Positions 5,550 through 7,201 of a stretch of 7,201 nt of DNA are shown here, one piece after another. Under the pieces are notes generated by a model, which did no database searches, was not told the DNA's origin, and worked only from the letters and a program-made list of their open reading frames with translations. How positions within the stretch are numbered: position 1 is the stretch's first letter; every line of letters starts with the position of its first letter. The position numbers were made by a program, and so were the translations under genes. The stretch spans positions 1 through 7,201 of the forward strand of contig JAHWKV010000043.1 in assembly GCA_019347725.1 (NCBI GenBank). Direction: 5' to 3'. This stretch comes from Actinomycetota bacterium (GTDB lineage: Bacteria > Actinomycetota > CADDZG01 > JAHWKV01).

Positions 5550-5909
5550 ATGGCACGGGTAAAGAGAGCGGTGCACAGCCGCAAACATCGTAGAGAGGTC
5601 ATGTCGGCCGCGTCCGGGTACCGGGGCGCGCGCAGCCGCCGTTTTCGGGTAGCCAACGAGCAGCTGCTGCACTCGATGACCTACGCGTACCGGGACCGCA
5701 AGGACCGTAAGAGCCAGTTTCGCCGTCTGTGGATCACCAGGATCAACGCCGCGGCGCGCATCAACGGCATCTCCTACAGCCGGTTCATGGAGGGCCTGAA
5801 CAAGGCCGGCGTCGAGGTCGACCGCAAGATGCTTGCGGACCTGGCGATTAACGACCAAGCCGCGTTCGCTTCGCTGGCCGCAACGGCCCGAGGCGCTCTG
5901 GAACAGTAG
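5550..5909 (+). CDS. rplT: Large ribosomal subunit protein bL20
   Basis: L20 binds 23S rRNA early in 50S assembly and in several bacteria represses its own operon. The 119-residue product carries the long basic N-terminal extension ([16 protein letters not shown]) and [16 protein letters not shown] (23-38). It also has [18 protein letters not shown] (46-63) with [15 protein letters not shown] (65-79), and the C-terminal [16 protein letters not shown] block (85-100) that holds the globular rRNA-binding domain. The ATG follows the rpmI stop without a gap and has no strong ribosome site of its own, so its translation is probably coupled to rpmI, which would keep L35 and L20 equimolar. No U-run terminator follows. 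A hairpin sits 11 bases after the stop. Confidence 0.97.
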   Translation: MARVKRAVHSRKHRREVMSAASGYRGARSRRFRVANEQLLHSMTYAYRDRKDRKSQFRRLWITRINAAARINGISYSRFMEGLNKAGVEVDRKMLADLAINDQAAFASLAATARGALEQ

Positions 5910-5919
5910 CAATCCCAGC

Positions 5920-5939
5920 CGGTGAACGATGGTTCACCG
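5920..5939 (+). promoter_or_regulatory. Perfect 8-bp hairpin between rplT and the methyltransferase gene
   Basis: CGGTGAAC (5920-5927) and GTTCACCG (5932-5939) pair perfectly around the loop GATG. No U-run follows, so it is not a typical intrinsic terminator. It contains the GTG at 5922 that a longest-ORF rule would choose as the methyltransferase start, and ends 15 bases before the better start at 5955. It could stabilise the 3' end of the ribosomal-protein mRNA, lower expression of the next gene, or be bound as a palindromic DNA site. Confidence 0.45.
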
Positions 5940-5954
5940 ATCAACAGGATTAGC

Positions 5955-6746
5955 GTGATCACCAGTACCCGCAATGTGCGCGTCCAGTCCGCCAGGCGCC
6001 TTACCAAGCGTGGGGTCCGCGACGACCGGCGGGAGTTTCTCATCGAAGGTGCGTTGGGCGTGGAACAGGCGCTACGCGCCTCGTCGTCGGTGAAGTCGCT
6101 GATGGTGTGCCCGCAGGAGGACTCTTCGGAGGTGGTCCGGCTGGCGAGCTCAAAGGGCATCCCTGTCGTCGAGGTTTCCGAGGCCGTCATGCGCAGCATC
6201 TCCTCTGCAACCACGCCTCCCGGCGTGTTGGCGGTGAGCCGTTTTGTAGACCGCGACCCGGTGGCGCTGCTGCGTGAGCGTTTGAATCTGGTGGTGGTAC
6301 TTGCGGGGGTGAGGGACCCGGGCAATGCCGGTACCATCATCCGCAGCGCCGCAGCGGTGGGTGCGGATGCGCTGTTCATCGGCGGCACCACCGTGGATCT
6401 TTACAACCCCAAGGTCGTCAGGGCGACGGCGGGCGCGCTGTTCAACGTGCCTGTAAGCCGAAACGTTGAGGTACGCTGGCTTTTGGCGGAGCTGGGTGAC
6501 CGGGAGGTGGGCACCATCGCTGCCGATCCGGAAGGCCCAACGGTCTACCACGATGCGGACCTGACGAAGCCGACCGCGCTTGTGCTGGGGAATGAAGCCT
6601 GGGGGGTTACCCGGGAAGTAGTGGAGAGCGTGGACTCTACGGTGTGCATACCAATGAAGCATGGTGTCGAGTCACTGAACGTCGGGATGGCCGCGTCGGT
6701 CGTGCTTTTCGAAGCCGCACGCCAACGCCGGACCCGGGACGTATAG
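5955..6746 (+). CDS. TrmH/SpoU-family RNA 2'-O-methyltransferase
   Basis: The protein belongs to the SPOUT superfamily, knotted enzymes that transfer a methyl group from S-adenosylmethionine to a ribose 2'-OH in rRNA or tRNA. From GTG 5955 it has 263 residues. The N-terminal part (about 1-95) matches the L30e-like substrate-binding domain: ITSTRNVRV, then FLIEGALGVEQAL. The catalytic domain has motif 1, RDPGNAGTIIRSAAAVGAD (120-138), motif 2, LVLGNEAWG (209-217), and motif 3, IPMKHGVESLNVGMAASV (232-249). All three are intact. GTG 5955 has AGGA (5946-5949) and gives the usual family N-terminus. GTG 5922 would add 11 residues, has no ribosome site and lies in a hairpin. The gene follows rplT, as in other actinobacteria, so an rRNA target is plausible, but the exact nucleotide cannot be inferred. 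It resembles TsnR/YsgA-like members. Confidence 0.9.
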   Translation: MITSTRNVRVQSARRLTKRGVRDDRREFLIEGALGVEQALRASSSVKSLMVCPQEDSSEVVRLASSKGIPVVEVSEAVMRSISSATTPPGVLAVSRFVDRDPVALLRERLNLVVVLAGVRDPGNAGTIIRSAAAVGADALFIGGTTVDLYNPKVVRATAGALFNVPVSRNVEVRWLLAELGDREVGTIAADPEGPTVYHDADLTKPTALVLGNEAWGVTREVVESVDSTVCIPMKHGVESLNVGMAASVVLFEAARQRRTRDV

Positions 6747-6755
6747 GCGGCCGTC

Positions 6756-7201
6756 ATGACCGAGCTCGAGGATGTATTCGCTTCCATGCAGGAAAGCGTC
6801 GTCGTAATCGACGCGCAGGGTCGCATCACGCACTGGATGGCCGCCTCCGAGCGTCTGCTCGGCTGGTCTCAGCCAGAAACGCTGGGCACGTATATAGACG
6901 ATCTGCTTGACCCCGTCGACTCCAACGGCAACCGGACGTGCGTGTGGCCGGGTGCATCCCAGTACCGTATGCGTACCGTCAAAGGCGCGCCGGAGAGGGA
7001 GATGTCAGTGGCCACCAAGTCCGGCAAACGTTTGTGGACCGGGGTAACTACCGGTCTGAGAAGAGACTCTGCCGGGTCGGTTGTGCAGGTAACCGCGGTG
7101 CTGCGAGACATAAGACGGCGCAAGCAGGTAGACACCAAGAAGTCCGAGGTGATCCTGGCCGTGGCGCACGAGTTGAGGTCACCTTTAACCTCGGTCAAAG
7201 G
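6756..7201 (+). CDS. PAS-domain sensor histidine kinase, N-terminal part (runs off the window)
   Basis: The ORF starts at ATG 6756, nine bases after the methyltransferase stop, with AGGCGG at 6745-6750, and stays open to the window edge (148 full codons). Residues about 1-118 form a PAS-like sensor domain: VFASMQESVVVIDAQGRI (7-24), ASERLLGWS (30-38), and a late strand pair VVQVTAVLRDI (109-119). A linker leads into a HisKA dimerisation helix with the H-box VAHELRSPLTSVKG (136-149); His138 is the expected autophosphorylation site. The ATPase domain would follow outside the window. No signal peptide or membrane segment is visible, so it is probably a cytosolic sensor. No ligand-specific motif (for example a LOV cysteine motif) was recognised. 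As I recall, Streptomyces also carries an orphan kinase between the methyltransferase and pheS. The signal and partner regulator are unknown. Confidence 0.88.
   Translation, partial: MTELEDVFASMQESVVVIDAQGRITHWMAASERLLGWSQPETLGTYIDDLLDPVDSNGNRTCVWPGASQYRMRTVKGAPEREMSVATKSGKRLWTGVTTGLRRDSAGSVVQVTAVLRDIRRRKQVDTKKSEVILAVAHELRSPLTSVK

Noticed and set aside
1..7201. tRNA or rRNA genes, CRISPR arrays, insertion sequences, attachment sites
   Set aside because: No cloverleaf, regularly spaced repeats, transposase or integrase ORF, or terminal inverted repeats with target duplications were seen.

Overview
The window is a GC-rich, densely packed stretch of bacterial chromosome carrying core biosynthesis and translation genes. 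There is no sign of mobile DNA. Protein features and gene order point to Actinomycetota, possibly a lineage outside the classical Streptomyces/Mycobacterium groups. The signs are riboflavin genes linked to hisG, a long-form HisG, an actinobacterial-type IF3 N-terminus, and infC-rpmI-rplT followed by a TrmH/SpoU methyltransferase and a sensor kinase. The phylum is inferred from these features, not tested.

Region 1 (1-2641, + strand) is the distal part of a riboflavin operon. It holds the 3' end of ribD, then ribE (riboflavin synthase), ribBA (DHBP synthase/GTP cyclohydrolase II) and ribH (lumazine synthase). The genes overlap or abut (TGATG, a 2-base gap, TTGA), so translation is probably coupled. 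Together they convert GTP and ribulose 5-phosphate to riboflavin. The operon's promoter, and any FMN riboswitch, would lie upstream of the window.

Region 2 (2642-3686) is a minus-strand sppA-type membrane serine protease gene, convergent with ribH and divergent from hisG. Only 31 bases separate the sppA and hisG start codons. The sppA mRNA looks leaderless: an actinobacterial -10 (TATAGT) sits exactly six bases before the GTG and no Shine-Dalgarno is present.

Region 3 (3687-4758) is hisG (long form, first step of histidine synthesis) followed by a 187-base leader upstream of infC.

Region 4 (4727-5909) is the IF3-L35-L20 cluster. The conserved IF3 N-terminus can only be reached from a rare AUA start codon at 4759. 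That AUA overlaps, as ATAG, the stop codon of an 11-residue leader ORF that has its own AGGAGG. This suggests a reinitiation-coupled, IF3-sensitive control module and is the most interesting part of the window.

Region 5 (5910-7201) is a TrmH/SpoU-family RNA 2'-O-methyltransferase, then the 5' part of a soluble PAS-HisKA sensor kinase that runs off the window just after its phosphoacceptor histidine. The track of long antisense ORFs over the rib genes, sppA and hisG appears to be shadow coding from high GC.
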